A DNA stretch of 64,000 nt from Clostridia bacterium (GTDB lineage: Bacteria; Bacillota; Clostridia; Oscillospirales; Acutalibacteraceae), in NCBI GenBank assembly GCA_024404145.1, contig JAKSQK010000001.1, positions 124,001 to 188,000 of the forward strand. Reading direction: 5' to 3'. A model generated the notes under the pieces. It saw nothing but the letters and a program-made list of their open reading frames with translations, was not told the origin of the DNA and did not search any database. Numbering within the stretch: position 1 is the stretch's first letter; every line of letters begins with the position of its first letter. A program made the translations under genes and the position numbers. This document shows positions 48,823-58,294 of this stretch, one piece after another.

Positions 48823-51800
48823 ATGCTTAATTTTATATTAGGAAGAGCATCAACGGGAAAAACATATACCGTTTTAAGCAAAATAGCAGAATGTGTTAAA
48901 AACGGCGGTGAGCCGATTCTTGTTGTGCCGGAGCAATTTTCGTTTGAAAGCGAAAAAGCAATTTTAGAACTCTTGGGCGATAGCGGTTCCTCGAAGGTTT
49001 CGGTTCTTCCGTTTACGAGGATATACGAAACAATAGGAAGGATAAAGGGTGGAATTTGCGGAAAAACCGTAAATGGGGCTGATAAACATATTCTGATGGG
49101 AAGAGCCGTAAATTCGGTTCAAAACGAACTGATTTTATGGGGCGGATATGCCTCTTCCGGCGCATTTCATGACAGCATGATAAAAGTTATTGATGAATTT
49201 AAGTATAATGCCGTTTCATCTGAGGATTTAAGAAATGCCTCAAAATGCGAAGAAGGCACCAGATTATCGCAAAAACTTAACGATACGGCGCTTATTATGG
49301 ATTCATATACGGCGCTTCTCGGAACAAACTTTATCGACCCTTCGGATTATATGGACAAACTCTATTATATGCTTGAAAACTGCGATTTTTTTGTCGGAAA
49401 ACAGGTGTTTTTCGATGGCTTTAAGAGTTTTTCCGGTCAGCAGTTTAAGGTTATTGATAGGATAATTGCAAAAGCGCAAAATGTAACATTTTCTTTTTGC
49501 GATGCCAAAAACGACACGAGAGAACTCGATTTGTTTTCAAATATTAGAGAAACAAAAAGAAAAATTGAAAATATAGCAAAGGCGCATAATGTAAAAATTG
49601 CCGAGCCGACATATCTTGATAAACCCCGATATGAAAACAGCGGACTTGAAAGTTTTGAAGAATGTATGTTTTCGGGCGATTTTAACTGCGATGCCGATAT
49701 GAAAGAGGTAACCGTTTGCGCCGCAGAAACAATTTTTGATGAAGCTGAATTTGTTGCGAGAAATATCCGAAGAATAATAAGGGAAAAGGGCGCAAAATTC
49801 AGCGATTTTGTAATAATTGCAAGAGATACGGCGCCGTACGAAGATGCGCTGAGTATTGCTTGTAAACGCAATAAGATTAAATGCTTTATAGATAAAAAAC
49901 TGCCGTTAATTTCAATGCCGGTTTCGGCAACTGTTTTATCGGCTATTTCTTATATTTTGAAACCTACGGCAGAGGGTATTCTGAACTTTCATAAATCGGG
50001 AATTGATGTTTTATCGCTTGATGAAATAAATAAACTCGAAAACTATTGTTTTATCTGGAATATATCGGGCAAAGATTTTCATAAACAATGGGATATGAAT
50101 CCTGCCGGATTTACCGAAAGAAAGCCCGAAAATGCCGAGGATATTCTTGCCGAAATAAATAAAATCAGGATAAAGGCGATAACTCCTCTTGATATATTTA
50201 AGGGCGAGTTCCTTTCAACCCCTAAGCAGAAGACAACGGCAATAATAAACCTTCTGAAAAATGTTGGCGCAAAGGATTCTTTCGAGAGATTATATAACGA
50301 ATACGACAAAAACGGCGAAAAGGAATATGCTGAGGCATTTCTTTCTTCTTATTCTGCTTTTATATCCCTTCTTGACAGCATAATTCTATGTTTTCCCGAT
50401 ACAAAAATAGATAATAAGGTTTATTTTAATACGCTCGAAAATTCGCTCAAAAGCGAAAGCATCGGAATTACCCCGCAAACACTCGACCAGACAATTTTCG
50501 GCGCTTCCGACCGAATAAGACCGGCAAAACCGAAATATGCCTTTATTATGGGCGCAAACCGTGGCGTTTTCCCGAAAACCGAAGCCCCTTCGGGACTTTT
50601 TTCAAATTCGGAATTTTCCAAACTTAAATCGGCGGGACTTAATATTCCCGACCGTACTGAAACAATGGCGATAGACGAAGAATTGCTTGTTTATGCCAAC
50701 TGTTGTTGCGCATCAAACGAGGTTTACATTACTTATACTTCTTTTACTGCCGACGGAAGCGCAGCAATTCCTTCTTTATTTGTCGATGAAATTGTATCAA
50801 AATTAAAAGTCAATTTAACCGTTGAGCCGAAAAAACTCGGTTATGATAATCTGCCCGAAACTATTGACGGTGCGCTTATAGATTTTTGCAAAAGCAAGGA
50901 AAAAAATAATCAAGATACCGAAACTTTAAGAGAAGTTTTAAGACAAAGCGGAAAGCAAAACGAAATCAGCAGTATCGACGGAGATGTAACGGCCGAAAAT
51001 GTCAAGCTTCAAAGAGAAACCGCAAGTCTTCTTTATGGCAAAAGTTTGCATATGTATCCGAGTAATTTTGAAACATACAGCCGTTGTAAATTCAGTTTTT
51101 TCTGCCGTTACGGATTAAGGGCGGATAAACTTTATAAATCCGATTTTAACGCCATGCAACAGGGAACTTTTATTCATTATGTTTTGCAGAGGATTATCGA
51201 AACATACAAAAAAGGTATATCCGAACTTGACGAAAAACAAATAACCGAGGCCGTCGATAAATTCTGCGCCGAATATATAAACAGCATTAAAGGATTTTCT
51301 TCGGTTGAAAATATCCGAACAAAATATATCGTTTCAAATATGGCAAGGCGACTGAGATATATCGTTTCCCGTCTTGCGCTTGAATTTTCGCAAAGCGAGT
51401 TCGAACCGAAAAAATGCGAACTTAAAATCGGAAAAAATTCCGATATTCCCGAAATAAGAATAGAACTCGATAACGGAAAAGAAATTACACTCGGCGGAAC
51501 GGTTGACAGAATTGATACCTATAAGGATTTTGTCAGAATCGTCGATTATAAGACGGGTGCAAAGGAGTTCGATTTACCCGATATTCTGTACGGTCAGAAT
51601 ATGCAGATGCTTTTGTATCTTTATGCCGTAACAAACAGCGGAAAATACGGCAAAAACCCTGCCGGTATTCTTTATATGGGAGCCAAGAGGGTTAAGGACG
51701 GAGCACCGGCAAAAAGGCGAATGAACGGTCTTTTAGTTGCAGATGAGGAAATTGCAACGGCTATGGAAAAGGACAATAAGGGCGAGTTTATTCCGAAATT

Positions 51801-52062
51801 CAATTCCGAAAAAATGGGAAATTCATATATTACTGCCGAAGATTTTGCAAATGTTTTCGAGTTTATCAATAAAAAGCTCAAAACCGCAGGTTCTGATATT
51901 TTTGAAGGGAAAATAGATGCAAAACCGATAGACGGGCTAAACAGTCCGGCTTGTAAATACTGCGATTTTCATACTATATGCCGTATAAGCAAAGATAAAA
52001 TCGGCGCCGTTCCCAAAATGACAAACGGCGAGGTTATGGAAACTATAAAGAAGGGGGAGTAA
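48823..52062 (+). CDS. addB: Helicase-exonuclease AddAB, AddB subunit
   Basis: A 1079-residue partner of AddA in double-strand-break repair. The N-terminal pseudo-helicase has Walker A GRASTGKTYT (residues 7-16) and PEQFSFESEKAIL. The C-terminal PD-(D/E)XK nuclease has GGTVDRIDTY and VRIVDYKTGAKEF (about 900-915). An iron-sulfur cluster is suggested by the Cys of YSRCKFSFFC (about 770) and CKYCDFHTIC (about 1045). The frame extends 35 codons upstream through the terminator. ATG 48823 after AGGGGG is the true start. addA follows after six bases. Confidence 0.95.
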   Translation: MLNFILGRASTGKTYTVLSKIAECVKNGGEPILVVPEQFSFESEKAILELLGDSGSSKVSVLPFTRIYETIGRIKGGICGKTVNGADKHILMGRAVNSVQNELILWGGYASSGAFHDSMIKVIDEFKYNAVSSEDLRNASKCEEGTRLSQKLNDTALIMDSYTALLGTNFIDPSDYMDKLYYMLENCDFFVGKQVFFDGFKSFSGQQFKVIDRIIAKAQNVTFSFCDAKNDTRELDLFSNIRETKRKIENIAKAHNVKIAEPTYLDKPRYENSGLESFEECMFSGDFNCDADMKEVTVCAAETIFDEAEFVARNIRRIIREKGAKFSDFVIIARDTAPYEDALSIACKRNKIKCFIDKKLPLISMPVSATVLSAISYILKPTAEGILNFHKSGIDVLSLDEINKLENYCFIWNISGKDFHKQWDMNPAGFTERKPENAEDILAEINKIRIKAITPLDIFKGEFLSTPKQKTTAIINLLKNVGAKDSFERLYNEYDKNGEKEYAEAFLSSYSAFISLLDSIILCFPDTKIDNKVYFNTLENSLKSESIGITPQTLDQTIFGASDRIRPAKPKYAFIMGANRGVFPKTEAPSGLFSNSEFSKLKSAGLNIPDRTETMAIDEELLVYANCCCASNEVYITYTSFTADGSAAIPSLFVDEIVSKLKVNLTVEPKKLGYDNLPETIDGALIDFCKSKEKNNQDTETLREVLRQSGKQNEISSIDGDVTAENVKLQRETASLLYGKSLHMYPSNFETYSRCKFSFFCRYGLRADKLYKSDFNAMQQGTFIHYVLQRIIETYKKGISELDEKQITEAVDKFCAEYINSIKGFSSVENIRTKYIVSNMARRLRYIVSRLALEFSQSEFEPKKCELKIGKNSDIPEIRIELDNGKEITLGGTVDRIDTYKDFVRIVDYKTGAKEFDLPDILYGQNMQMLLYLYAVTNSGKYGKNPAGILYMGAKRVKDGAPAKRRMNGLLVADEEIATAMEKDNKGEFIPKFNSEKMGNSYITAEDFANVFEFINKKLKTAGSDIFEGKIDAKPIDGLNSPACKYCDFHTICRISKDKIGAVPKMTNGEVMETIKKGE

Positions 52063-52068
52063 AGGGAT

Positions 52069-55000
52069 ATGGCAAAAAATAAATTTACCGATAAACAAAT
52101 TCTTGCAATAGAAAAAGAATGCCCCATTTTAGTGTCGGCTGCCGCCGGTTCGGGCAAAACTGCGGTTCTTACCGAAAGGGTAATCAGAAAACTCACCAAT
52201 CCCGTTTCACCCGTTTGGGCAGATAAACTGCTTATAGTTACATTTACAAATGCCGCCGCCGCTGAAATGCGGGAAAGGATAGAAAAGCGCCTTTACGAAG
52301 AATGCGCCAAAGCCCCTAATGATAAATTCCTCAAAAAGCAAAAGCAAAAACTTAATAATGCCGATATTTGTACAATAGACTCCTTTTGCATAAATTTAGT
52401 CAGAGAAAACTTTGAAAAATGCAAAATTGAGCCGAATTTCAAGGTGTCTGACGGCAGTGAAATGAAATCGGTTTGCGACAATATTTTAACCGAGATTATC
52501 GACAGAGAACTTGAAAACAACCGTGAAACAATAGACTCTCTTCTCGAAATAACAGGAACCGAGTTTGATGATTCGGCGCTTAAAGGGCTTATTAGAGAAC
52601 TTTATAATTACAGTGAGCTCTTGCCTTTCCCCGAAAATTTTCTTGATAATCTTGCTTTGCCTTTCAAAAACAAATTTGATGACATTCATCCATGGGCAGT
52701 TGCCGCAAAGGAAATTTCAAAAGATGCTTTTGGGCAAATGCAGAAATGCCTTGAAAAAATGGGCGACTGTGTTTTATACATCGAAAACAATCCCGAAAAG
52801 TGCGATGCTTATGTTAAGGCGCTTTCGCAAAGTTTTGAAGATTTGAAAAGCGAATTTGATACTCTTTCTTTTGATGATTTAAGAGAAAAATTATACGCTT
52901 TTGCCGTTCCTGATTTAAGGGGATTTAATGAATCGGGACCGATATGGGAAACCTTTAAGACAAATAAAGCAAGTCTTTCTGCAAATCTTAAATATGTTAA
53001 GGAGATTTACAGCGAAACGGCGGAAGAAATCGAACAAAAAAATAAAAAAATGCTTCCTGCCATTATGCTTTTAATCTCGCTTGTTAAGGATTACAGAGAT
53101 TTAACATTCGAGGCATTTTGCAACGAAAACCGTCTTTCTTTTTCGCAAACTTCGCAGTTGGCTTTGAAAATCTTATGCTCAAAAGACGATAAGGGAAATC
53201 TTTTACTTACAAGTGAAGCGGAAGAATATCTTTCGAGATATGATGAGGTTTTTGTTGATGAATATCAAGATGTCAACGACCTTCAAAATATGCTTTTTGA
53301 CATTTTATCCGATAAAAGCCGAAAACTTTTTGTTGTTGGCGATATAAAGCAAAGCATTTACCGTTTCAGGGGTTCAAATCTAAATAATTTTTTAAGCAAA
53401 AAGAAAACCTATGTTCCCGTTGAAAACACCTCTGATGAGGATAAAAAGAAGATAATTCTTGCCGATAACTTCCGAAGCCGAAAAGGAATATGCGATTTTG
53501 TAAATTTCGTTTTTTCAAAGATTATGACCGAAAAAACGGGCGAAATCGAATACGGCAAGGAAGAAAAACTCAATGCTTCTTCAACATATCCCGAAAGTGA
53601 TGATGAAGAATGCGAACTTTTGCTCATAGATAAAGGCGATGCTGACGACCAAACTATGTTCGAATACGAAGCAACCGCTATTGCAAATTACATAAACGGT
53701 TTAATAAACCGAAAATTCAAGGTTAGTCCCGATGGAAAAACAAAAAGAGATGTAACATACGGCGATATTGCTGTTTTATTTGACAAACTTTCAACGAAAG
53801 GTCCCGTTATCGCAAAAATCTTAAAGGATAATCAAATTCCCGTTTCTTTTTCGGAAGAATCCTTTTCCGAAACATCCGAAATATCGCTTTTGCTTTCTTT
53901 GTTGGCGGTCATAGATAATCCCTCTAAGGATATCGAACTTTTAAGTTGCTTAATGTCGCCGATATTCGGATTCAGCGCCGATGAAGTTGCTTTAATGAAG
54001 GCAAAATTCAAAGGTGCAAATATGTATTCATCTGTTTTGGCTTCGGCAGAAAACGGAAACGAAAAAGCAAAAAGATTTTTATGTACAATAAAAAATTACC
54101 GTCGGGATATGGCAATTTTGCCGTTATCAAAACTACTTAACAAACTTATTTATGATACGGGGATATTCGGCTTTGCTTCTTCTTTGCCGAATTCAAAGAC
54201 CAGAAGAAATAATTTGCTTTCAATGCCCGGTATTGCGGCGGAACTTGAACATTTATCAATACCGCAGTTTATTGAGCATATCAAATCTCATCCCGAAATT
54301 GGGTTCAAATCAGATGATTCAAAAGCCGATGTAGTAAGGATAATGACTATGCATAAGTCAAAAGGACTTCAATTCCCGATTTGTATTTTGGCGGGACTTT
54401 CTTCGCCAAAAAACCGAGAGGAAACATCGGCGCCCATCGTTTATAAAGAGAATTTCGGGCTAGGAATCAAATATTTTGATGAAGAACAGAAAGTTTATTC
54501 CGAAAACCTCGGAAGAAAGGTTATAACCGACAAACTGCTTAAAGAGGGCAATGAAGAACGGCTGCGCCTTCTTTATGTTGCTATGACGAGGGCAAAAGAA
54601 AAACTTGCAATGGTAGTTTCGCTTGAAAACAGCGAAAAAACTCTGAACCGTATCGCCTCCAAAATTGAAGACGGAGAAATAGACCCGACATTTGTTAAAA
54701 AGGTCAACTCTTTAAGCGATTTGGTTTTGGCAAGTTGCCTTATGCATCCAACTTGCGATGCTTTAAGAAAATTGGGAGATATAAGCATAAAACCCGAAAA
54801 AACCGAAAGTAAAGTTGGCGTTAAGGTAACCGACTGCGCATTAAACCTTAAAGCCGAAGCAGAGGATTTAATTTATAAGCCCAGTATGGAAATAGTTGAA
54901 AAGATAAACGAGAACATCGGTTATCGTTACCCCTATGAGGTCCTTTCGAATATTGATGCCAAAACTTCTGTTTCTGCTATTGCAAAATCGGGGGACAGCA

Positions 55001-55560
55001 GTAAATATCATTTTGCCGACCGACCGGAATTTATGAATAATTTTGGTATGTCGAGCGCCCAAAAGGGAACGGCAATGCATAAAATTATGCAGTTTATTGA
55101 GTTTGGCAAAAAGCCGAATGTAGATGCCGAGATACAGCGCCTTGTCGAATGGCAGTTTATAACCGAAGCAGAGGGCGAGAGTGCCGATAGACAAAAACTG
55201 AAAATGTTTTTCGAAAGCCCCCTTTATGAGCGGATTTTATCGGCTCGGCTCGTAAAAAGAGAAATGCGCTTTTTAACCGAACTTTCGGCAGGGAAAATCG
55301 ACCCGCTTGTTGATGAGAAGTTTAAGGATTCTTCGGTTATCGTTCAGGGTGCCGTTGACCTAATGTTTGAAGAAAACGACGGTCTTGTTGTTGTTGATTT
55401 CAAAACCGACAGAGTGGAAAGCAAAGAGGAACTAATTTCGCTTTACGGTGAGCAACTTGAAATATATTCAAAAGCTTGTGAAAGAATATTCAACAAACCT
55501 GTAAACAAGAAAATTATTTATTCATTCCATTTGGGCGAAATAATAACGCTCAACTCTTGA
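52069..55560 (+). CDS. addA: Helicase-exonuclease AddAB, AddA subunit
   Basis: A 1163-residue UvrD-like helicase and nuclease. Helicase motifs are VSAAAGSGKTAVLTERVI (about residues 23-40), TFTNAAAAEMRERI (about 62), VFVDEYQDVNDLQNML (about 390), GDIKQSIYRFRGS (about 424), MTMHKSKGLQFPI (about 760) and YVAMTRAKEKL (about 833). The nuclease domain at the end has QGAVDLMFEENDGLVVVDFKTDR (in two blocks, about 1092-1115). Length and order are typical. It acts with AddB to resect DNA ends up to a Chi sequence. Confidence 0.97.
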   Translation: MAKNKFTDKQILAIEKECPILVSAAAGSGKTAVLTERVIRKLTNPVSPVWADKLLIVTFTNAAAAEMRERIEKRLYEECAKAPNDKFLKKQKQKLNNADICTIDSFCINLVRENFEKCKIEPNFKVSDGSEMKSVCDNILTEIIDRELENNRETIDSLLEITGTEFDDSALKGLIRELYNYSELLPFPENFLDNLALPFKNKFDDIHPWAVAAKEISKDAFGQMQKCLEKMGDCVLYIENNPEKCDAYVKALSQSFEDLKSEFDTLSFDDLREKLYAFAVPDLRGFNESGPIWETFKTNKASLSANLKYVKEIYSETAEEIEQKNKKMLPAIMLLISLVKDYRDLTFEAFCNENRLSFSQTSQLALKILCSKDDKGNLLLTSEAEEYLSRYDEVFVDEYQDVNDLQNMLFDILSDKSRKLFVVGDIKQSIYRFRGSNLNNFLSKKKTYVPVENTSDEDKKKIILADNFRSRKGICDFVNFVFSKIMTEKTGEIEYGKEEKLNASSTYPESDDEECELLLIDKGDADDQTMFEYEATAIANYINGLINRKFKVSPDGKTKRDVTYGDIAVLFDKLSTKGPVIAKILKDNQIPVSFSEESFSETSEISLLLSLLAVIDNPSKDIELLSCLMSPIFGFSADEVALMKAKFKGANMYSSVLASAENGNEKAKRFLCTIKNYRRDMAILPLSKLLNKLIYDTGIFGFASSLPNSKTRRNNLLSMPGIAAELEHLSIPQFIEHIKSHPEIGFKSDDSKADVVRIMTMHKSKGLQFPICILAGLSSPKNREETSAPIVYKENFGLGIKYFDEEQKVYSENLGRKVITDKLLKEGNEERLRLLYVAMTRAKEKLAMVVSLENSEKTLNRIASKIEDGEIDPTFVKKVNSLSDLVLASCLMHPTCDALRKLGDISIKPEKTESKVGVKVTDCALNLKAEAEDLIYKPSMEIVEKINENIGYRYPYEVLSNIDAKTSVSAIAKSGDSSKYHFADRPEFMNNFGMSSAQKGTAMHKIMQFIEFGKKPNVDAEIQRLVEWQFITEAEGESADRQKLKMFFESPLYERILSARLVKREMRFLTELSAGKIDPLVDEKFKDSSVIVQGAVDLMFEENDGLVVVDFKTDRVESKEELISLYGEQLEIYSKACERIFNKPVNKKIIYSFHLGEIITLNS

Positions 55561-55585
55561 AAAAAGCGGAGATTTATTGTATAAT
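55557..55585 (+). promoter_or_regulatory. Promoter before rodA
   Basis: TTGAAA (55557-55562), a 17-base spacer and TATAAT (55580-55585). The -35 overlaps the addA stop codon. Confidence 0.6.
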
Positions 55586-55618
55586 AATTTGTAATTTTTT
55601 TGAATTGGCGGTGAGGTT

Positions 55619-56749
55619 ATGAACAGTTTTATTTCAAGAATAGCCGACTTTTTCCGTGAAACCGACAAGATACTTTTATCGCTATGCATTTTTGCTTCGG
55701 CTTACGGTTGCATTGCAGTATATTCGGCAACAAGATATTTAGGAACCATGAGACCTTTTTTGGTTCAGGGAATATCGCTTGTTTTGGGAGTATTTATTGC
55801 AGTATTTATTTCGGCTTTTGATTTTCAAACCTTTATAAACCGATGGTATTTTTTGGCGGCGTTAGGTGTTATCCCCGTTATTCTGACCTTTTTTATCGGC
55901 TTTGCCCCTGAGGGAACCGATGATAAAGCGTGGCTTAATCTCGGTATAACAACCTTCCAACCTGCCGAACTTTTGAAAATTTGTTTCATCATTACTTTTT
56001 CGGCGCATTTAAGTGCGGTTGCGCCCAATATCAATAAATTGAAATATCTGATACCCGTTTGCATTCACGGTGCTTTTCCCGTTTTGCTTATACATTTTCA
56101 GGGCGATGACGGAACGGCGCTTGTTTTTGCGATAATGGTTCTTTGTATGCTTTATGCAGCCGGTGTATCGTGGAAGTATTTTGTTGTTGCCATATCTGCC
56201 GCCATTATCTCTTCTCCGCTTATTTATCTTTTTGTTATGAATGAGGACCAGCGAACGAGAATTATAAGTGTATTTAATATCGAATCCGACATACAGGGCG
56301 CAACTTATCAGCAGTATAGAGGCCGTATTGCTCTTGCAAACGGCGGACTTTTCGGTCAGGGCCTTTTCGATGGTGTACTGACCCAGTCCGGAAGTGTTCC
56401 CGAAGGTCAAAACGATTTCATTCTTGTAAGTATCGGAGAAGAACTCGGAATGATAGGAATTTTGGTTGTTTTAATCGTTTTGGCAGCCATCGCCTTACGG
56501 GCGCTCAGGGTTGCCGCAATTTGCCGAAAGACGAGCGGAAAACTAATCTGCGTCGGCTTTTTCGGTATGATTTTTGCGCAAATACTTATAAATGTGGGAA
56601 TGTGCGTAGTGCTTATGCCGGTTATCGGCGTAACCCTTCCGTTTTTCAGCGCCGGCGGTACATCGCTGCTTTGTATGTTTATGGGCGCAGGTCTTGTGCT
56701 TAATGTTTATAAGCATAGGAATACGAGAACGCTTTACATAAGAGGATAA
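55619..56749 (+). CDS. rodA: RodA/FtsW-family peptidoglycan glycosyltransferase
   Basis: A 376-residue SEDS polymerase with ten TM helices. WLNLGITTFQPAELLKI (about residues 102-118), GQGLFDGVLTQSGSVPEGQNDFIL (about 240-263, in two blocks) and VIGVTLPFFSAGGTSLLCMF (about 333-352, in two blocks) are family motifs. RodA elongates the side wall, FtsW the septum and SpoVE the spore cortex. The short N-terminus and the EGTDDKAWLNLG start of the loop favour RodA, but the paralogues are not fully separable by eye. AddAB lies upstream; the PHP gene follows. Confidence 0.88.
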   Translation: MNSFISRIADFFRETDKILLSLCIFASAYGCIAVYSATRYLGTMRPFLVQGISLVLGVFIAVFISAFDFQTFINRWYFLAALGVIPVILTFFIGFAPEGTDDKAWLNLGITTFQPAELLKICFIITFSAHLSAVAPNINKLKYLIPVCIHGAFPVLLIHFQGDDGTALVFAIMVLCMLYAAGVSWKYFVVAISAAIISSPLIYLFVMNEDQRTRIISVFNIESDIQGATYQQYRGRIALANGGLFGQGLFDGVLTQSGSVPEGQNDFILVSIGEELGMIGILVVLIVLAAIALRALRVAAICRKTSGKLICVGFFGMIFAQILINVGMCVVLMPVIGVTLPFFSAGGTSLLCMFMGAGLVLNVYKHRNTRTLYIRG

Positions 56750-56774
56750 AATAATTCTAAAAGAGGTTTTCAAA

Positions 56775-57794
56775 ATGAAAAAATATTTACTTCCCGAAAA
56801 CGGCAATTTTTATAAGGCAAATCTTCATTGCCACAGCAATATTTCCGACGGTGATTATACCCCTTTGCAACTGAAAGATTTGTACAAAAGCCACGGTTAC
56901 AGCGTTCTTGCTATTACCGACCATAATCTGTTAGTTCCTCATCACGAGCTTGATGATGACGAATTTTTGGCGCTTTCGGGATACGAGCTTAATATGAACG
57001 AGGCATACACAGACCATTCTTCAAAACTTCATCTTTGCGCCATTTCGCTTAAAAAAGATAATATCAAAGACCCCTGTTGGCATTCTTCAAAGTATATTTA
57101 TGCGGAAGAAAGGGCAAAGGGGGATTTAGTTTGCAAAGACGAGGACACGAATTTTGAAAGAATATATTCTCCGAGCGGTGTTAATAAAATGATATCAACG
57201 CTTAGGGAAAACGGTTTTTTTGTTACATATAATCATCCTTCATGGTCGCTTGAAACTGCCGAAAGGTTCGGGCAATACGAGGGAATGAATGCAATGGAGA
57301 TTTATAATCACGGCTGTTTTATTGACGGCTTTCATAATTATGACGATTATGCCTATGACCAGATGTTAAGAAAGCATAAAAGAGTTTTCTGCATTGCTGC
57401 CGACGATAATCATAACAAGTTTCCTTTCGAGAGCCGAAAATTTGATTCATTTGGCGGTTGGATAAATATTAAAGCAGATAAACTCGACTACCGTACCATA
57501 ACAAAAGCGCTCGAAAATGGCGATTTTTATGCCTCTCAGGGCCCCGAAATATACGACCTTTATTACGAAGACGGCAAGGTTTATATAACCTGTTCCGATG
57601 CTGAAGATATTATTCTTTCGTCGGGTGTAAGATATAGCCGCCATGCCTGTGGAAACAAAGGCGAATATATAAACGATGCCGTTTTTGAAGTGCCGAAGCA
57701 AATTGAATATTTCAGAATAACCGTTTACGGAAAAGACGGCAAAAAGGCATTTACAAACGCTTTCTTTACTGAGGAGATAACCAAGTGGAGCTGA
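56775..57794 (+). CDS. PHP domain phosphoesterase-like protein
   Basis: A 339-residue cytoplasmic protein. The PHP metal motifs are ANLHCHSNISDGDYTP (about residues 15-30), AITDHNL (about 47), YNHPSW (about 148) and AADDNHNK (about 209). PHP proteins include histidinol and nucleoside phosphatases and polymerase editing domains; this stand-alone clostridial type has no assigned substrate to my knowledge. AAAAGAGG precedes the ATG. Its end overlaps the GNAT gene by ten bases. Confidence 0.88.
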   Translation: MKKYLLPENGNFYKANLHCHSNISDGDYTPLQLKDLYKSHGYSVLAITDHNLLVPHHELDDDEFLALSGYELNMNEAYTDHSSKLHLCAISLKKDNIKDPCWHSSKYIYAEERAKGDLVCKDEDTNFERIYSPSGVNKMISTLRENGFFVTYNHPSWSLETAERFGQYEGMNAMEIYNHGCFIDGFHNYDDYAYDQMLRKHKRVFCIAADDNHNKFPFESRKFDSFGGWINIKADKLDYRTITKALENGDFYASQGPEIYDLYYEDGKVYITCSDAEDIILSSGVRYSRHACGNKGEYINDAVFEVPKQIEYFRITVYGKDGKKAFTNAFFTEEITKWS

Positions 57795-58294
57795 GTTTAA
57801 GACCGGCCATACCGGAGGAAATCCCCATTTATGAGCAATTTATTAAACAAGCCATTGATTTTCAGCATGGCATGGGGCTTGTTCAGTGGAGTAAAGATTA
57901 TCCTACCGCAGAAATAATCGCCGATGATATAGAGCAAAAAATAGGATTTGCTTTTACGGTTGACGGCAAAGCCGTCGGATATTGCGCATTGTCTTTCGGC
58001 GGCGATAAAGCATACGAAATGATAGACGGCAAATGGAAAACCGATTTGCCGTATGCCGTTGTTCACCGCTTGATGTTCGGCGATATTGCGAGGGGTAAAG
58101 GGTATGCCCTGAAAGCATTTTCTCTGATAAAAGAATACTGTAAAGAAAATGGATTCCGAGTAATTAAAATTGATACAAAAGAAGATAATTCCGTTATGCG
58201 CCATATCCTCGAAAAACAAGGATTTGTTTATTGCGGAACGGTTTGGTGCAACGGAATAAGAATGGCGTATGAGCTTGATTTTGGTGAGAAATAA
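57785..58294 (+). CDS. GNAT family N-acetyltransferase
   Basis: A 169-residue acetyltransferase. The GNAT fold is visible with MELSLRPAIPEEIPIYEQFI at the start, VHRLMFGDIARGKGYALKAF (about residues 91-110; the CoA loop R-G-K-G) and VIKIDTKEDNSVMRHILEKQGF (about 125-146, in two blocks). The acceptor amine is unknown. The start is GTG at 57785, with GAGGAG upstream inside the end of the PHP gene, so translation of the two is coupled. The next gene overlaps its stop. Confidence 0.88.
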   Translation: MELSLRPAIPEEIPIYEQFIKQAIDFQHGMGLVQWSKDYPTAEIIADDIEQKIGFAFTVDGKAVGYCALSFGGDKAYEMIDGKWKTDLPYAVVHRLMFGDIARGKGYALKAFSLIKEYCKENGFRVIKIDTKEDNSVMRHILEKQGFVYCGTVWCNGIRMAYELDFGEK